Shown here piece by piece: positions 44,887 to 54,066 of a DNA stretch of 64,000 bases. How positions within the stretch are numbered: position 1 is the stretch's first letter; each line of letters begins with the position of its first letter. Made by a program: the position numbers and the translations under genes. The DNA comes from Paracoccus versutus. GTDB taxonomy: Bacteria > Pseudomonadota > Alphaproteobacteria > Rhodobacterales > Rhodobacteraceae. Location: positions 1 through 64,000 of the forward strand of contig NZ_JRKO01000017.1 in the NCBI RefSeq assembly GCF_000763885.1, given 5' to 3'. The notes below the pieces were generated by a model that ran no database searches, was not told the DNA's origin, and saw only the letters and a program-made list of their open reading frames with translations.

Positions 44887-46014
44887 TCAGTAAAGCACGA
44901 CCGAGCGGATGGATTCGCCCGCATGCATCAGGTCGAAGCCCTTGTTGATGTCGTCCAGCGACAGGGTGTGGGTGATCATCGGGTCGATCTCGATCTTGCC
45001 GTTCATGTACCAGTCGACGATCTGCGGCACGTCGGTGCGGCCGCGGGCGCCGCCGAAGGCCGTGCCCTTCCAGACCCGGCCGGTGACCAGCTGGAACGGG
45101 CGGGTGCTGATTTCCGCCCCCGCCGGCGCCACGCCGATGATGATCGATTGGCCCCAGCCGCGATGGGTGCATTCCAGCGCGTCGCGCATCACCTTGACGT
45201 TGCCGGTGCAGTCGAAGCTGTAGTCGGCGCCGCCGATCTGGTCGAAGGGCGTCTTGGTCAGGTTGACGATCTCCTGCACCACGTTGTCGCAATTCTTCGG
45301 GTTGATGAAATGCGTCATGCCGAAATGCTCGGCCATCGGCTTCTTGTCGTCGTTCAGGTCGACGCCGATGATCATGTCCGCGCCGGCCAGCCGCAGGCCC
45401 TGGAGCACGTTCAGACCGATGCCGCCCAAGCCAAAGACCACCGCCTTGGCGCCGATTTCCACCTTGGCGGTGTTGATCACCGCGCCGATGCCGGTGGTGA
45501 CGCCGCAGCCGATGTAGCAGATCTTGTCGAAGGGCGCGTCCTCGCGCACCTTCGCCACCGCGATTTCCGGCAGCACGGTGTAGTTCGAAAAGGTCGAGCA
45601 GCCCATGTAATGAAAGATCGGCGTGCCGTCGAGCATGCTGAACCGGCTGGTTCCGTCCGGCATCAGGCCCTGACCCTGGGTAGCGCGAATGGCGGTGCAA
45701 AGGTTGGTCTTGCCCGACAGGCAGGACGCGCATTGCCGGCACTCGGGCGTGTAGAGCGGGATGACATGATCGCCCGGCTTGACCGAGGTGACGCCGGGGC
45801 CGACCTCGACCACGACGCCCGCGCCCTCATGGCCCAGGATCGAGGGGAAGAGGCCCTCGGGATCGGCGCCCGACAGGGTGAATTCGTCGGTGTGGCAGAT
45901 GCCGGTGGCCTTGATCTCGACCATCACCTCGCCGGCCTTGGGGCCTTCCAGGTTGACCTCCATGACCTCCAGCGGCTTGCCGGCTTCCAGCGCGACGGCG
46001 GCACGGGTTCTCAT
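44887..46014 (-). CDS. flhA: S-(hydroxymethyl)glutathione dehydrogenase / class III alcohol dehydrogenase
   Basis: 375 residues, zinc MDR enzyme. Catalytic zinc motif [15 protein letters not shown], structural zinc loop [15 protein letters not shown] and NAD site [14 protein letters not shown] are all present. It oxidises the formaldehyde-glutathione adduct to S-formylglutathione. The name flhA is the Paracoccus usage (adhC/frmA elsewhere). It works with Gfa upstream and FghA downstream. Confidence 0.96.
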   Translation of the reverse strand: MRTRAAVALEAGKPLEVMEVNLEGPKAGEVMVEIKATGICHTDEFTLSGADPEGLFPSILGHEGAGVVVEVGPGVTSVKPGDHVIPLYTPECRQCASCLSGKTNLCTAIRATQGQGLMPDGTSRFSMLDGTPIFHYMGCSTFSNYTVLPEIAVAKVREDAPFDKICYIGCGVTTGIGAVINTAKVEIGAKAVVFGLGGIGLNVLQGLRLAGADMIIGVDLNDDKKPMAEHFGMTHFINPKNCDNVVQEIVNLTKTPFDQIGGADYSFDCTGNVKVMRDALECTHRGWGQSIIIGVAPAGAEISTRPFQLVTGRVWKGTAFGGARGRTDVPQIVDWYMNGKIEIDPMITHTLSLDDINKGFDLMHAGESIRSVVLY

Positions 46015-46113
46015 GTCTTCTTCTCCTTCGGTGACGGCCCTTGGCCTGCGGTTTTCTCATGGTTTCGGGGGCCGGTAAACCGACCCCCGCAATTGTCGCG
46101 GCCAAGCCGGCGC

Positions 46114-46698
46114 TCAGGCCGCAAGCGCGCCGGACCGCTTGGCGATATGGGTGGCGATCGCATCCATCAGCGGCGGCGAAAGCGCGTCATAGGGTTCCAG
46201 CCCCAATTCGCGCAGCCGGGCGCGGATCGCCTCCATCCGGCTGGGATCGACGCCCGATTCGATGATCGAGCTGACGAAGGCGGCAAATTCCGGCGCCGCC
46301 CAGCCATCCTCGTCCGAAAGCTCGGTATGGACGAAATCCAGCCCGTAGAAGGGATGGTCCCGGTTCTCGATCCGGCCATACATATGCACGCCGCAATCGC
46401 GGCAGCGATGGCGCTGGATCGGCGCCTCGGCATTGACGATCTCCAGCTTCTCGGCGCCCTCCAGCACCTCGACCGCATCGCGGCCGACCACGGCCACCTG
46501 GGAAAAGATCGCGCCCTCGGGCTTCCAGCACTTGGTGCAGCCGCAGACATGGTTATGCGCGGTCTGCGCCCGGATCGCGACCCGGACCGGGTTGGTGCTG
46601 CATTTGCAATGCAGCGTGCCGCCCGAGAAGCCGGGCTGCGCGGGCTTGATGCCATTGTCGACTGCGGGGTGGATCTTCACCCCCGATATGTCCACCAT
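46114..46698 (-). CDS. gfa: Glutathione-dependent formaldehyde-activating enzyme
   Basis: 194 residues from ATG 46698 (GGGGAGGAAC upstream). Zinc cysteines are arranged as in Gfa: [23 protein letters not shown] and [12 protein letters not shown]. The enzyme speeds formation of S-hydroxymethylglutathione from formaldehyde and glutathione. It lies 99 bp before flhA, the usual Paracoccus arrangement. Confidence 0.95.
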   Translation of the reverse strand: MVDISGVKIHPAVDNGIKPAQPGFSGGTLHCKCSTNPVRVAIRAQTAHNHVCGCTKCWKPEGAIFSQVAVVGRDAVEVLEGAEKLEIVNAEAPIQRHRCRDCGVHMYGRIENRDHPFYGLDFVHTELSDEDGWAAPEFAAFVSSIIESGVDPSRMEAIRARLRELGLEPYDALSPPLMDAIATHIAKRSGALAA

Positions 46699-46788
46699 GT
46701 TCCAGTTCCTCCCCTCAGAGCCATGCGCCGAAGTTTGCGCCGTGGCCGCGCAGGAACAAGTGGGCAAAAGGTTGTATTGCCTTGCGGC

Positions 46789-47142
46789 TCAAAGCTCGGG
46801 GCGGGTGACAAGCCAGGCGGCGATGGCGGTGCAGGCCAGCACCTGGACGGCGATGAAGCGCATGTCCAGCCCCAGCCAGACCGCCCAGGCGACCCCGGCG
46901 GTCATGCCGGCCACCGCCCAGATCTTGGCGTTGCGGCCGATGACGCCGCGCTTGCGCCAGGCGCGGATCGGCGGGCCGAATCGGGGATGGCGCATGATGC
47001 GGGCGCCCAGCCGCGGCGAGGAACGCGCAAAGGCCCAGACCGCGAGCAGCAGGAAGGGCACCGTGGGCAGGACCGGCAGGAAAATCCCGATCGTTCCCAG
47101 CGTCAGGGTCAGCCAGCCCATCGAGAGCCACAGGTATCGCAT
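46789..47142 (-). CDS. YbaN-like DUF454 membrane protein
   Basis: 117 residues from ATG 47142, two bases after the hemW stop. It has two hydrophobic helices near the N-terminus (WLTLTLGTIGIFLPVLPTVPF, the family hallmark region, about 8-28) and two at the C-terminus. Function unknown. It is the last gene of the run rph-rdgB-ridA-hemW. Confidence 0.85.
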   Translation of the reverse strand: MRYLWLSMGWLTLTLGTIGIFLPVLPTVPFLLLAVWAFARSSPRLGARIMRHPRFGPPIRAWRKRGVIGRNAKIWAVAGMTAGVAWAVWLGLDMRFIAVQVLACTAIAAWLVTRPEL

Positions 47143-47143
47143 C

Positions 47144-48337
47144 TTACTCCGCCAGTTCACGCAGGATCGCATTCAGGACAGGCCGTCCCGCCGCCGTCGC
47201 CGCCAGCCGGTCGCCCCGCAGCGAGATAAGGCCCAGTTCGGCCAGATTCATCAGCCGTCCCTGCGGCAATTCGGCGCCATGGGCAAGATAGCGCGGAATT
47301 TCCAGCCCCTCGACCAGCCGCATGGCCATCAGCAGATATTCCAGCGCCCGGCCCGGCAAGTCCAGCAATTCGCGCTGGCTTTCGCCGTCTCCGCGCGCCT
47401 CGACCGCCTCCAGCCATTCGCCCGGCGCCCTGTGCGCCTCGGTCGCCCAGCGGCCCGAGGGCAGCGTCAGGCGGCCGTGCGCGCCCGGCCCCACGGCGGC
47501 CCAGTCGCCCTGCCGCCAATAGATCAGGTTGTGCCGGCTTTCCGCGCCCGGCCGGGCGTGGTTCGAGATTTCATAGGCCGGCATCCCGGCCGCCGCGCAG
47601 ATCTCCTGCGTGTCCAGATACATGTCGGCGGAAAGATCCTCGTCCGGCAGGCCCCTGAGCCCGCCTTTCGCGTGGCGGGCGCCGAAAGCGGTGCCCGGCT
47701 CGATGGTCAGCTGATAGGCCGAGAGGTGATCGACCGCCATGCCGAGCGCCTGGGTCAGTTCGCGCCGCCAATGCGCGCGGTCCTGGTCCTGGCGGGCATA
47801 GATCAGGTCGAAGCTGACCCGCGTGAAACAATCCCGCGCGATGTCGAAGGCGGCGCGGGCCTCGGCTGCCGAATGCATCCGGCCCAGCCGGCGCAGGTCG
47901 TCGTCGTTGAGCGCCTGCACCCCCATCGAGACGCGGTTGACGCCGCCGTCGGCATAGGCGCGAAAACGGCCCGTCTCGACGCTGGTCGGGTTGGCTTCCA
48001 GCGTGATCTCGATGTCATTGGCAAAGGGCCATTCGGCGCGTGCGGCCTCGATCACCCCGGCCACGGTCTCGGGCGCCATCAGGCTGGGGGTGCCGCCGCC
48101 GAAGAAGATGCTGTTCAGCACCCGACCTGGCGTTTCCCGGCCTAGCCGGGCCAGTTCGCGACGATAGGCGGCCAGCCAGCGTCCCTGGTCGATCACGGCC
48201 GCGACATGGCTGTTGAAATCGCAATAGGGGCATTTCGCGGCGCAAAAGGGCCAATGCACGTAAAGCCCGAAGCCGCCCGCCCGCCAGTCTTCGGCAAGGG
48301 CCTGGGCGGGCGCGGTGCTGGCGGCAGGGGCTGGCAT
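47144..48337 (-). CDS. hemW: HemW, radical-SAM heme chaperone
   Basis: 397 residues. The radical SAM cluster motif is CAAKCPYCDF (C-x3-C-x2-C), followed by FFGGGTPSLM and the HemN_C domain at the end. HemW-type proteins (once called oxygen-independent coproporphyrinogen oxidases) bind heme and lack true HemN activity. It starts 9 bp after the RidA stop. Confidence 0.93.
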   Translation of the reverse strand: MPAPAASTAPAQALAEDWRAGGFGLYVHWPFCAAKCPYCDFNSHVAAVIDQGRWLAAYRRELARLGRETPGRVLNSIFFGGGTPSLMAPETVAGVIEAARAEWPFANDIEITLEANPTSVETGRFRAYADGGVNRVSMGVQALNDDDLRRLGRMHSAAEARAAFDIARDCFTRVSFDLIYARQDQDRAHWRRELTQALGMAVDHLSAYQLTIEPGTAFGARHAKGGLRGLPDEDLSADMYLDTQEICAAAGMPAYEISNHARPGAESRHNLIYWRQGDWAAVGPGAHGRLTLPSGRWATEAHRAPGEWLEAVEARGDGESQRELLDLPGRALEYLLMAMRLVEGLEIPRYLAHGAELPQGRLMNLAELGLISLRGDRLAATAAGRPVLNAILRELAE

Positions 48338-48345
48338 GGGCTGGG

Positions 48346-48720
48346 TCACTCCCGAAAGGCTGTCACTTCGATCTCGACCTTCATTTCGGGTCTGATGAGC
48401 CCGGCGACAACCATGGTCGCGGCGGGTAACGCATCCTTCATCGCCTCGCCCAGGACCGGCGCGATCTCGTCCAGGATCGCCGGGTCGGTGACGGTGTATT
48501 GCACGCGCACGATGTCGGTGGACGTGAAACCCGCCTCGGCCAGGGTGGCGAAGATGGTGGCAAAGGCGTTCTGCGCCTGGTCGGCAGCGCTGTCGGGCAT
48601 GGCCATGGCCGCGTAATCGTAGCCCGTGGTGCCCGAGACGAAGCACCACGGCCCCTTCACCACCGCGCGGCTGTAACCCAGCGCCGTTTCGAAGGGCGAG
48701 CCGGTCGAGATCCTATGCAA
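48346..48720 (-). CDS. RidA family protein (TTG start)
   Basis: 124 residues. TTG 48720 is the only sensible start: it lies inside the last codons of rdgB and is preceded by GGAG at good spacing, and no ATG exists near the expected N-terminus. Motifs SRAVVKGPWCFVSGTTGYD and RPEMKVEIEVTAF fit the YjgF/RidA fold. Members hydrolyse reactive enamines/imines; the Arg that marks true deaminases is in GLIRPEMKVEIE. Confidence 0.87.
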   Translation of the reverse strand: MHRISTGSPFETALGYSRAVVKGPWCFVSGTTGYDYAAMAMPDSAADQAQNAFATIFATLAEAGFTSTDIVRVQYTVTDPAILDEIAPVLGEAMKDALPAATMVVAGLIRPEMKVEIEVTAFRE

Positions 48721-49318
48721 ACAGCGTCTCCAGCTTGCGAAAGGCGCGGGCGCGGTGGCTGATGGCGTTCTTCTGTTCGGGCGGCATCTCGGCATAGGTC
48801 GCGTCATGGCCGTCGGGCACGAAGATCGGGTCGTAGCCATGGCCCTGCTGCCCGCGCGGCGGCCAGACCAGGCGACCGGGCGCGACGCCCTCGAAGATCT
48901 CTTCGTGACCATCGGGCCAAAGCAGGACCAGCGTAGCGCGGAACTGGGCGGTGCGCGGCTCGGGGACGCCGCGCTCGTCCAGCTCGCGCCAGGTGCGGGT
49001 CATGGCCTGCATGAAGTCGCGGCCCTGCGGGGTCTCGGCCCAGTCGGCGGTATAGACGCCGGGCGCGCCGTCCAGCCCGTCCACGGTGATGCCGCTGTCG
49101 TCGGCCAGCACCGGCAGGCCGGTCGCCTGCATGGCGGCGCGGGCCTTGATACGGGCATTGCCGATGAAACTGTCCTCGGTCTCGGCCGGCTCGGGCAGGC
49201 CCATCTCGCCGGCCGACGTCACCTCGATGCCGTGCGGGGCCATCATGGCGCGGATCTCGTCCAGCTTGCCCCGGTTGTGGGTGGCGACCAGCAGCTTCCT
49301 TTCGGTCAGCCGGCGCAT
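48713..49318 (-). CDS. rdgB: RdgB/HAM1 non-canonical purine NTP pyrophosphatase
   Basis: 201 residues. It starts [14 protein letters not shown], with [38 protein letters not shown] and the SHRARA end motif, all hallmark segments. It removes ITP/XTP from the nucleotide pool. It overlaps rph by 13 bp and the RidA gene by 8 bp. Confidence 0.96.
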   Translation of the reverse strand: MRRLTERKLLVATHNRGKLDEIRAMMAPHGIEVTSAGEMGLPEPAETEDSFIGNARIKARAAMQATGLPVLADDSGITVDGLDGAPGVYTADWAETPQGRDFMQAMTRTWRELDERGVPEPRTAQFRATLVLLWPDGHEEIFEGVAPGRLVWPPRGQQGHGYDPIFVPDGHDATYAEMPPEQKNAISHRARAFRKLETLFA

Positions 49319-50028
49319 TGGACGGCCTCGGTCTGGGCGCGGACCAGCGCGGCGACGCCGGCTTCGGCCAGGTCGAGCAGCTGGTTCATCTCGGGGCGCG
49401 AGAAGGTCGCGCCCTCGGCCGACATCTGCACCTCGATCAGCCGCCCTGCCCCGGTCATGATGAAATTGCCGTCGGTTCCGGCCTCGCTGTCCTCGGCATA
49501 GTCCAGGTCCAGGATCGCCTGCCCGGCATAGATGCCGCAGGACACCGCGGCGACATGGTCCATGATCGGGTCGGTGGTGACGATCCCGGCCTTCAACAGC
49601 CGGTTCATCGCCAGGCGCAGCGCCACCCAGCCGCCGGTGATCGCGGCGCAGCGGGTGCCGCCATCGGCCTGGATCACGTCGCAGTCGATCACGATCTGCC
49701 GTTCCCCCAGCGCGCGCCGGTCCACCCCGGCACGCAGCGCGCGGCCGATCAGGCGCTGGATTTCCTGCGTGCGGCCGGACTGCTTGCCCGCCGCCGCCTC
49801 GCGCCGGTTGCGGCTGTTCGTCGCCCGCGGCAGCATGCCGTATTCCGCCGTCACCCAGCCCTGCCCCGAGCCCTTGAGGAAGGGCGGCGCCTTTTCCTCG
49901 ATCGTGGCCGAGCAGAGCACGCGGGTATCGCCGCAAGAAATCATGCAGGAACCCTCGGCATGGCGCATGATGCCCGTTTCGATTGAAATCGGGCGCATAT
50001 CACTTAAATTCCGGCCAGAGGGACGCAT
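49306..50028 (-). CDS. rph: Ribonuclease PH
   Basis: 240 residues from ATG 50028, [19 protein letters not shown]. It has the RNase PH core with [33 protein letters not shown] segment and [18 protein letters not shown] in two parts. It trims tRNA 3' ends by phosphorolysis. It is the first gene of the rdgB-ridA-hemW run and is divergent from hrcA. Confidence 0.95.
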   Translation of the reverse strand: MRPSGRNLSDMRPISIETGIMRHAEGSCMISCGDTRVLCSATIEEKAPPFLKGSGQGWVTAEYGMLPRATNSRNRREAAAGKQSGRTQEIQRLIGRALRAGVDRRALGERQIVIDCDVIQADGGTRCAAITGGWVALRLAMNRLLKAGIVTTDPIMDHVAAVSCGIYAGQAILDLDYAEDSEAGTDGNFIMTGAGRLIEVQMSAEGATFSRPEMNQLLDLAEAGVAALVRAQTEAVQCAG

Positions 50029-50113
50029 CTTTCATTCCTTTCGGGGGTTTTGCCGTTCAGATACAGGTCCGAGGCCCCCGACCGCAACCCGAGAACGTCC
50101 TGACAGGATGCCG

Positions 50114-51169
50114 ATGCCTGAAACCGCGCTGCTTTCCGATCTCAACGACCGCTCGCGCGAAGTCTTTCGCCGGGTCGTCGAAGCCTATCTTGCCACCGGC
50201 GAGCCGGTCGGCTCGCGCACGCTGACCCGCGAGATGTCCGAAAGGGTCAGCGCCGCGACGATTCGCAACGTGATGCAGGACCTGGAACTGCTGGGCCTGC
50301 TGGACCACCCGCATATCTCGGCCGGGCGCATGCCCACGCAGCTGGGACTGCGGCTGTTCGTGGACGGGCTGATGGAGGCCGGGCCGGTCGCCGCCAGCGA
50401 CCGCGAGATGATCGATGAGACGCTGGGCGACGACAGCGGCAATACCGGCGTCATGTTGGACCGGATCAGCACCGCGCTGTCGGCGCTGACACAGGGCGCC
50501 TCGCTGGTGCTGATGCCCAAGCAGGAAGCGCCGGTCCGGCACATCGAATTCGTCAGCCTTGCCCCGGACCGGGCGCTGGTGGTGCTGGTCTTTGCCGATG
50601 GCCGGGTCGAGAACCGGGTCTTTGCTCCCCCGCCCGGCCATACCGCCAGCTCCATGCGCGAGGCGGCAAATTTCCTGAATGCCGTGGCGGAAGGTCGCAC
50701 CCTGGCCGAGCTGCGCCGCAGCATCGCGCAGGAAATCCAGGCCAGCCGGCAAAAGCTCGACAGCATTGCCGCGGCGCTGGTTTCCTCGGGCCTGGCGCTG
50801 TGGGAGGGCGAAAGCAGCGATCCGCGGCTGATCGTGCGCGGCCGTGCCAATCTTCTGGCGCATGAACTGGCCGACCTGGACCGGATCCGCAGCCTGTTCG
50901 ACGACCTGGAACGCAAGCGCGACATCGCCGAATTCCTGGAACTGGCCGAACAGGGCGAGGGCGTGCGCATTTTCATCGGCTCGGAGAACAAGCTTTTTTC
51001 ACTTTCCGGTTCCTCTCTCGTCGTTTCGCCCTATATGAATGCCGACCGAAAGATTGTTGGCGCGGTCGGCGTCATCGGTCCGACGCGGCTGAACTATGGC
51101 CGCATCGTGCCGATCGTGGATTATACTGCGCAGCTTGTCGGCCGGTTGATTTCGGGCCGGAAAGGATGA
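50114..51169 (+). CDS. hrcA: HrcA heat-inducible transcription repressor
   Basis: 351 residues from ATG 50114 (AGGA 5 bp upstream); ATG 50108 is possible. An N-terminal winged helix (LNDRSREVFRRVVEAYLATG, SAATIRNVMQDLELLGLL) is followed by the GAF-like HrcA core. It represses chaperone operons through CIRCE elements; I see no CIRCE in the window. grpE follows 7 bp later. Confidence 0.94.
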   Translation: MPETALLSDLNDRSREVFRRVVEAYLATGEPVGSRTLTREMSERVSAATIRNVMQDLELLGLLDHPHISAGRMPTQLGLRLFVDGLMEAGPVAASDREMIDETLGDDSGNTGVMLDRISTALSALTQGASLVLMPKQEAPVRHIEFVSLAPDRALVVLVFADGRVENRVFAPPPGHTASSMREAANFLNAVAEGRTLAELRRSIAQEIQASRQKLDSIAAALVSSGLALWEGESSDPRLIVRGRANLLAHELADLDRIRSLFDDLERKRDIAEFLELAEQGEGVRIFIGSENKLFSLSGSSLVVSPYMNADRKIVGAVGVIGPTRLNYGRIVPIVDYTAQLVGRLISGRKG

Positions 51170-51176
51170 TGAGGAC

Positions 51177-51719
51177 ATGACGAAGGAAAACCCGAACGGC
51201 AGCCCGCTGGATGAGGAGATCATCGACCCCCCGGCGGATGACGAACCCTCGGCCGGGGTCGAGGCGCTGATCGCCGAGCGGGACGAATACCGCGACCGCT
51301 TCATGCGCGCGCTGGCCGATGCCGAAAACGCCCGCAAGCGGGCCGAGAAGGATCGCCGCGACGCCGAGCAATACGGCGGCTCGCGCCTGGCGCGCGACCT
51401 GCTGCCGGTGCATGACGCCCTGACCCGCGCGCTGGATACCGCCGGCGACGAGCAGCGCGCCGCAGCGGCAGCCCTGATCGAAGGCGTCGAGCTGACCCTG
51501 CGCGAGCTGAACAACGTCTTCGCCAAGCATGGCATCAAGGTCATCACCCCGGCCCTGGGCGAGAAATTCGATCCCCAGCAGCACGAAGCCATGTTCGAGG
51601 CCCCGGTTCCGGGCACCATGGCCGGGAACATCATCCAGGTCATGGACAACGGCTTCATGCTGCATGACCGCCTGCTGCGCCCGGCCAAGGTGGGCGTCAG
51701 CTCCACCCCCGCAAGCTGA
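51177..51719 (+). CDS. grpE: GrpE nucleotide exchange factor for DnaK
   Basis: 180 residues: acidic N-terminus, long coiled-coil helix (about 30-75, LIAERDEYRDRFMRALADAE) and the beta-rich head with GVELTLRELNNVFAKHGIK and VMDNGFMLHDRLLRPAKVGV-type end. Coupled to hrcA and closed by a strong terminator. Confidence 0.96.
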   Translation: MTKENPNGSPLDEEIIDPPADDEPSAGVEALIAERDEYRDRFMRALADAENARKRAEKDRRDAEQYGGSRLARDLLPVHDALTRALDTAGDEQRAAAAALIEGVELTLRELNNVFAKHGIKVITPALGEKFDPQQHEAMFEAPVPGTMAGNIIQVMDNGFMLHDRLLRPAKVGVSSTPAS

Positions 51720-51741
51720 ACCGATTGCGCTGAAAAACGCG

Positions 51742-51771
51742 AAACCCCGGAGTCGCCTCCGGGGTTTTTTT
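51742..51771 (+). terminator. Intrinsic terminator of hrcA-grpE
   Basis: An 11-bp stem AAACCCCGGAG (51742-51752) / CTCCGGGGTTT (51757-51767) with TCGC loop, followed by a run of T. Confidence 0.92.
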
Positions 51772-51827
51772 CTTGGCTTTATAGCAAGTCTAGGGGGCTT
51801 ATTGCCGCCCTATACCAGATATTGTGG

Positions 51828-52706
51828 TCAGTTGCCCGCAAGGATCTGGCAAATCCGGTCAAGCTGATCCAGGTCGCGATAGGTGATGACGATCTGGCCG
51901 CCATCGACTCCGGCATGGTTGATCGCCACCTTCATTTTCAGATGCGCGGTCAGATCGCCTTCCAGCGCGCGGGTGTCAGCGTCCTTTTCCTGCTTGGAGC
52001 CCTTGGGCTTCTGCGCCTTGGTGCCTTCGGCCTGGCGACGGACCAGATCCTCGGTCTCGCGCACCGACAGGTTCTTTTCGATCACTTTCCGCGCCAGTTC
52101 GACCGGGTTCGCGGCGGTGATCAGGGCTCGGGCATGCCCGGCCGTCAGCTTGCCTTCCTTGAGCCAGGCCTGCACCTGTTCGGGCAGGTTCAGCAAGCGC
52201 AGCAGGTTGGCGATATGGCTGCGGCTTTTGTTCAGCGCCTCGGCCAGCTTTTCCTGGGTATGGCCGAACCGGTCCATCAGTTGACGATAGGATGCCGCCT
52301 CTTCGATCGCATTCAGGTCGGCGCGCTGGATATTCTCGACGATGGCGACTTCTAGCACCTCGGTATCGTCCAGCTCGCGGACGATGACGGGAACTTCGTG
52401 AAGCTGGGCGATCTGCGCGGCGCGCCAGCGGCGCTCGCCGGCGACGATCTGGTAAAGGCCGCGATCCGACGGATGCGGGCGGACGATCAGCGGTTGCAAC
52501 ATGCCGCGCGTCCTCAGCGAATCCGCCAGTTCCTGCAAGGCCTCGGGGGCAAAGCTGCGGCGGGGCTGGTCCGGGTTCGGGGTCAGCTGCTCGACCGGAA
52601 GGATCTGCCGCGGCGCGGGACGTTCGGACGGAATCAGGTCGACATCGGCCATCAGGGCCGAAAGACCACGACCCAGACCGCGCTTTTCAAGCTTGTTCTC
52701 TGCCAT
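51828..52706 (-). CDS. parB: ParB chromosome-partition protein
   Basis: 292 residues. N-terminal ParA-contact box GLGRGLSAL; CTP-binding ParB/Srx motifs NPDQPRRSF and AGERRWRAA; a helix-turn-helix (EKLAEALNKSRSHIANLLRL in the middle); C-terminal dimer domain. It binds the parS sites at 54.05 and 55.92 kb and works with ParA to segregate origins. Confidence 0.96.
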   Translation of the reverse strand: MAENKLEKRGLGRGLSALMADVDLIPSERPAPRQILPVEQLTPNPDQPRRSFAPEALQELADSLRTRGMLQPLIVRPHPSDRGLYQIVAGERRWRAAQIAQLHEVPVIVRELDDTEVLEVAIVENIQRADLNAIEEAASYRQLMDRFGHTQEKLAEALNKSRSHIANLLRLLNLPEQVQAWLKEGKLTAGHARALITAANPVELARKVIEKNLSVRETEDLVRRQAEGTKAQKPKGSKQEKDADTRALEGDLTAHLKMKVAINHAGVDGGQIVITYRDLDQLDRICQILAGN

Positions 52707-52715
52707 GATTCCTCC

Positions 52716-53492
52716 TCAGGCGGTCGCGAATTGACGGGACAGGAACTCGGTCGCCAATTCGCGATAAGCGTGGCTTCCCTTGGAGTTCGGATCGTATTGC
52801 AGCACCGGCATGGCATGGGATGGCGCCTCGGACAGCCGGACGTTGCGCGGAATCACCGTGCGATAGACCAGACCGGAAAGCGTATTGCGCGCATCCGCCT
52901 CGACCTGCTGCGACAGGTTGTTGCGATTGTCCGCCATGGTCAGCAACACGCCCTCGATCCGCAGGTCGGGATTGGCGGTCTGGCGCACCTCGCGCACGGT
53001 CATCAGCAGCTGCGACAAGCCCTCGAGCGCATAGAATTCGGCTTGCAGCGGCACCAGCACGCTGTCCGAAGCCACCATGGCATTGACGGTAAGAAGGCCA
53101 AGCGCGGGCGGGCAATCGATCAGGATATAATCCAGCTCCGAAGGAACCGTCAGCTTGCGCCGCAACAGCTGGGTCCGGCCGGGACGATTGGACAGCTCGA
53201 AATCGGCCGAAGCCAAGTCGCGATTGGACGGCACAAGGCGAAGATTGGCGATGCTGGTGTCGCGCAGCGTCTCGTCCAGCCCTTGCTCGCCGGTCAGCAG
53301 GTCGTAAGAGGTCAGAACCCGATCTTCCAGCGCCACGCCCAGCCCGGTCGAAGCGTTTCCCTGCGGATCAAGGTCTATGATCGCGACCCGCTGGCCCTGC
53401 TCGGCCAGGGCGGCGCCAAGATTGATCGCCGTGGTGGTCTTTCCCACCCCGCCCTTCTGGTTTGCAACGGCAATGATGCGTGTGTCATGCAT
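52716..53492 (-). CDS. parA: ParA chromosome-partition ATPase
   Basis: 258 residues, deviant Walker A ANQKGGVGKTTTAINLG, Walker B YILIDCPPALG. Overlaps rsmG by 8 bp and precedes parB by 9 bp. It is the chromosomal Soj/ParA type by context. Confidence 0.96.
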   Translation of the reverse strand: MHDTRIIAVANQKGGVGKTTTAINLGAALAEQGQRVAIIDLDPQGNASTGLGVALEDRVLTSYDLLTGEQGLDETLRDTSIANLRLVPSNRDLASADFELSNRPGRTQLLRRKLTVPSELDYILIDCPPALGLLTVNAMVASDSVLVPLQAEFYALEGLSQLLMTVREVRQTANPDLRIEGVLLTMADNRNNLSQQVEADARNTLSGLVYRTVIPRNVRLSEAPSHAMPVLQYDPNSKGSHAYRELATEFLSRQFATA

Positions 53493-54066
53493 GGCGAATT
53501 TCCGTGATTTCCAGAATGGCCGCGTCAGGATCGGTCGCGCTTTGGTGGGGCTTTAGTTCGAATTTCCAATCGGTTCGCGCCTGAGCGACCTCATCTTGCC
53601 AGTTTCGGCCTTTCATCAGCCATGCCGTTCCCGATGCGCTCAGGTGCCGGTCTACATATGCCATGAGCAGCGGAAGCGGGGCAAGGGCCCTTGCGCTGAT
53701 ATTGGCGGCATCAAGCCTATCCACCGCCTCGATGCGCTTGCAAATCACCTGCGCGCGGGGCAGCGCCAATTCGCGCACCACGTTACGTAGGAAAGCAGCC
53801 TTGCGCTGATCGCTTTCGACCAGGGTCAGATCCAGGTCAGGCCGCATGATCGCCATGACGATACCGGGAAAACCGCCGCCGCTGCCAAGGTCGACCCAAT
53901 TCCCCGACACATTTCTGGTGATTTCGGTCAGTTGCAGGCTGTCTGCGATATGCCTCGTCTCGATCTGGTCCAATGTGGACGGCGCAATCAGGTTGATTGC
54001 CGGGTTCCACTTTCGCAACAGTTCCGCATAGGCGGTAAGGCGCTCTGTTTCACGTGAAACACTCAT
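53485..54066 (-). CDS. rsmG: RsmG 16S rRNA m7G527 methyltransferase
   Basis: 193 residues from ATG 54066, which shares one base with the mnmG stop; a TTG one codon up is unlikely. SAM site WVDLGSGGGFPGIVMAI is typical. The first codons (V-S-R-E-T) are encoded by a parS site, so the N-terminus is partly dictated by partition DNA. Confidence 0.94.
   Translation of the reverse strand: MSVSRETERLTAYAELLRKWNPAINLIAPSTLDQIETRHIADSLQLTEITRNVSGNWVDLGSGGGFPGIVMAIMRPDLDLTLVESDQRKAAFLRNVVRELALPRAQVICKRIEAVDRLDAANISARALAPLPLLMAYVDRHLSASGTAWLMKGRNWQDEVAQARTDWKFELKPHQSATDPDAAILEITEIRHA
54046..54061. promoter_or_regulatory. parS site 1 (perfect palindrome)
   Basis: TGTTTCACGTGAAACA, the 16-bp chromosomal parS consensus type. 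It lies inside the first codons of rsmG, about 1.3 kb from parB. Confidence 0.93.
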